A program made the position numbers and the translations under genes. From the NCBI RefSeq assembly GCF_000695835.1, contig NZ_CP007521.1, positions 558,001-622,000 of the forward strand: a DNA stretch of 64,000 nucleotides, given 5' to 3'. Positions 62,935 to 64,000 of the stretch are shown here, one piece after another. The notes below the pieces were generated by a model. The model was not told the origin of the DNA, made no database searches, and saw only the letters and a list, made by a program, of their open reading frames with translations. The DNA comes from Mycoplasmopsis californica (GTDB lineage Bacteria > Bacillota_I > Bacilli_A > Mycoplasmatales > Metamycoplasmataceae). Positions within the stretch are counted from its first letter, which is position 1. The number at the start of each line of letters is the position of its first letter.

Positions 62935-63006
62935 TTAACCCTCTCTTTTTACGCATATTAGACTTAAATGTTTAGAAAAACAGTCTTTTATACTGATTAT
63001 ATATAA

Positions 63007-63855
63007 TTAATCATCATCTTCATCAATAATATTAGGTTCAGTTTTATCAACCTCGCCTGAATTAAATTTCGATAAATAATCTAAAATCGCCAATCCCAAT
63101 CCATGTTCTTGGACTGAACGAGTAACATATTTAGCTTTTTCTTTTACAAAGTCTTTTGAGTTGTCCATTGCATATGAATAATTGAAACGTTTGAACATAC
63201 TAAAATCGTTTTCGCTATCTCCAATTACCATAACATCATTTGTTGAGTGCTGAGTAAAAATATTTTCCAACATTCAAAGAATCGCTCTGCCTTTTGATGC
63301 TCCTTTCGGAAGGATTTCAAGATTCATATGTGTTTTAATTAATTTAACATTGAATTTTTTTAGTTTTTCCATCAATTCATCAACATTTTCAGTCATCTCA
63401 AAGTATACCTCGATTTTTGATACTTTTTTGATTTCTTGACCTTCATAAAGTTCAAATTGATCGAAATTTTCATATTTGAAATAGATTCTATTTAAAAATT
63501 CTTTATCGTCCTCACGAAAAATATAAAAAGCATCCGAACTTCAACCAGCTGCTGAAATTTTATGTTCTCTAAATAAGTCGAAAATTTTTTTAACATCTGC
63601 TGGTAAAATAAATTCTTCACGAACAAATTTATAATGCTTAAAATCATAAATTTGTACACCACTAGATCCAATAATGTAGTCAGCGTTTGTTAGTTTTGCT
63701 AACTTAAACATTTTTGGACAAATAGGGTTACCAGTTGCAATATTGAAGCTTAAATTATTATTTTTAATAACATTTAAATTACTAATTGATACATAACCAT
63801 TTGAAGTGTAAATTGTACCGTCGACATCGCTAAAAACTATAGGTTTCTTTTTCAT
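63007..63855 (-). CDS. Cof-type HAD-superfamily phosphatase
   Basis: 282 aa. Motif I SDVDGT with nucleophile Asp 10 and acid/base Asp 12; motif II ATGNP; Lys-containing LPKGASKGRAI; motif III VMVIGDSENDFSMF. A C2-type cap lies between motif II and the Lys motif. Such enzymes dephosphorylate sugar phosphates, nucleotides or flavin precursors; the substrate cannot be read from sequence. The last ~15 residues are acidic. GGAG before the ATG. Upstream (63856-64000) is AT-rich with no gene seen. Confidence 0.9.
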
Positions 63856-64000
63856 AGAATCTCCTTTTTTTGAAAAACTTAATATTTTTTATAAAAGCTA
63901 AATAATAATACACTTAATGAATAAATTTCATTGTTAAATTAACAAAAATTAGTGGCTAAATAAACTTTTTTGCTCAGTGTGGCTTGATAAAATTCTATGT

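Noticed and set aside
63856-64000. A gene entering from the right edge
   Set aside because: No frame of convincing coding character or start could be seen in the last 145 bases.

Overview
The window is a low-GC mollicute chromosome in which UGA is read as tryptophan. Many conserved proteins contain in-frame TGA exactly where Trp is expected: S14 ends ...KKAS-W and S8 ends ...AII-W only if TGA is read through, and RecA, HisS, DnaK, PheS and Obg are intact only under that code. TAA and TAG act as stops. The 16S rRNA, the large Lmp-like surface proteins and the rRNA organisation (16S-23S with no spacer tRNA and no adjacent 5S) fit the Mycoplasma hominis cluster (Metamycoplasma). This placement is from memory of the group, not from a search.

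Layout. 1-416: start of a proline-rich anchored protein running off the left edge. 540-10097 (minus): a tightly packed S10-spc ribosomal protein operon, rpsJ to rplO, with many 1-nt stop/start overlaps. It ends in a terminator after rplO; rpmD is absent and secY does not follow. 10514-28486 (minus): an operon of a small membrane protein and two adjacent genes of about 8.7 kb each for giant coiled-coil surface proteins. Each of the two is broken by one frameshift. 28730-29716 (plus): recA. 29717-34380: a decayed accessory island holding a multiply frameshifted gene, a processive glycosyltransferase with one in-frame TAG, two related copies of a ~110-130 bp repeat, a duplicate of the recA 3' end and an IS1634-like transposase remnant. 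34490-39189 (minus): 23S and 16S rRNA with long processing stems. 39729-45101 (plus): a coiled-coil anchored protein, a polytopic membrane protein and a lipoprotein with an M23-peptidase-like domain. 45169-51441 (minus): rarA-pheS-ung-pheT-glyA with overlapping ends. 51608-53386 (minus): dnaK behind a CIRCE-like operator. 53468-55239 (minus): comEA-comEC, whose last codon lies inside the dnaK operator. 55427-55912 (plus): tpx. 55985-60103 (minus): a large SF1 helicase with a nuclease-like region and an acidic tail, interrupted by TAG at codon 62. 60282-61592 (plus): hisS. 61669-63855 (minus): a Cof-type HAD phosphatase gene and obg.

The housekeeping parts (translation, tRNA charging, repair, chaperone) look intact. 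The accessory and surface parts show an unusual number of single lesions in otherwise open genes: two +1 frameshifts, two amber codons, one badly decayed gene and a dead IS. There is also a missing base in a universally conserved part of 16S rRNA. Whether these are real (phase variation, recent decay) or assembly errors is the main open question. I saw no CRISPR array, no tRNA gene and no intact mobile element.
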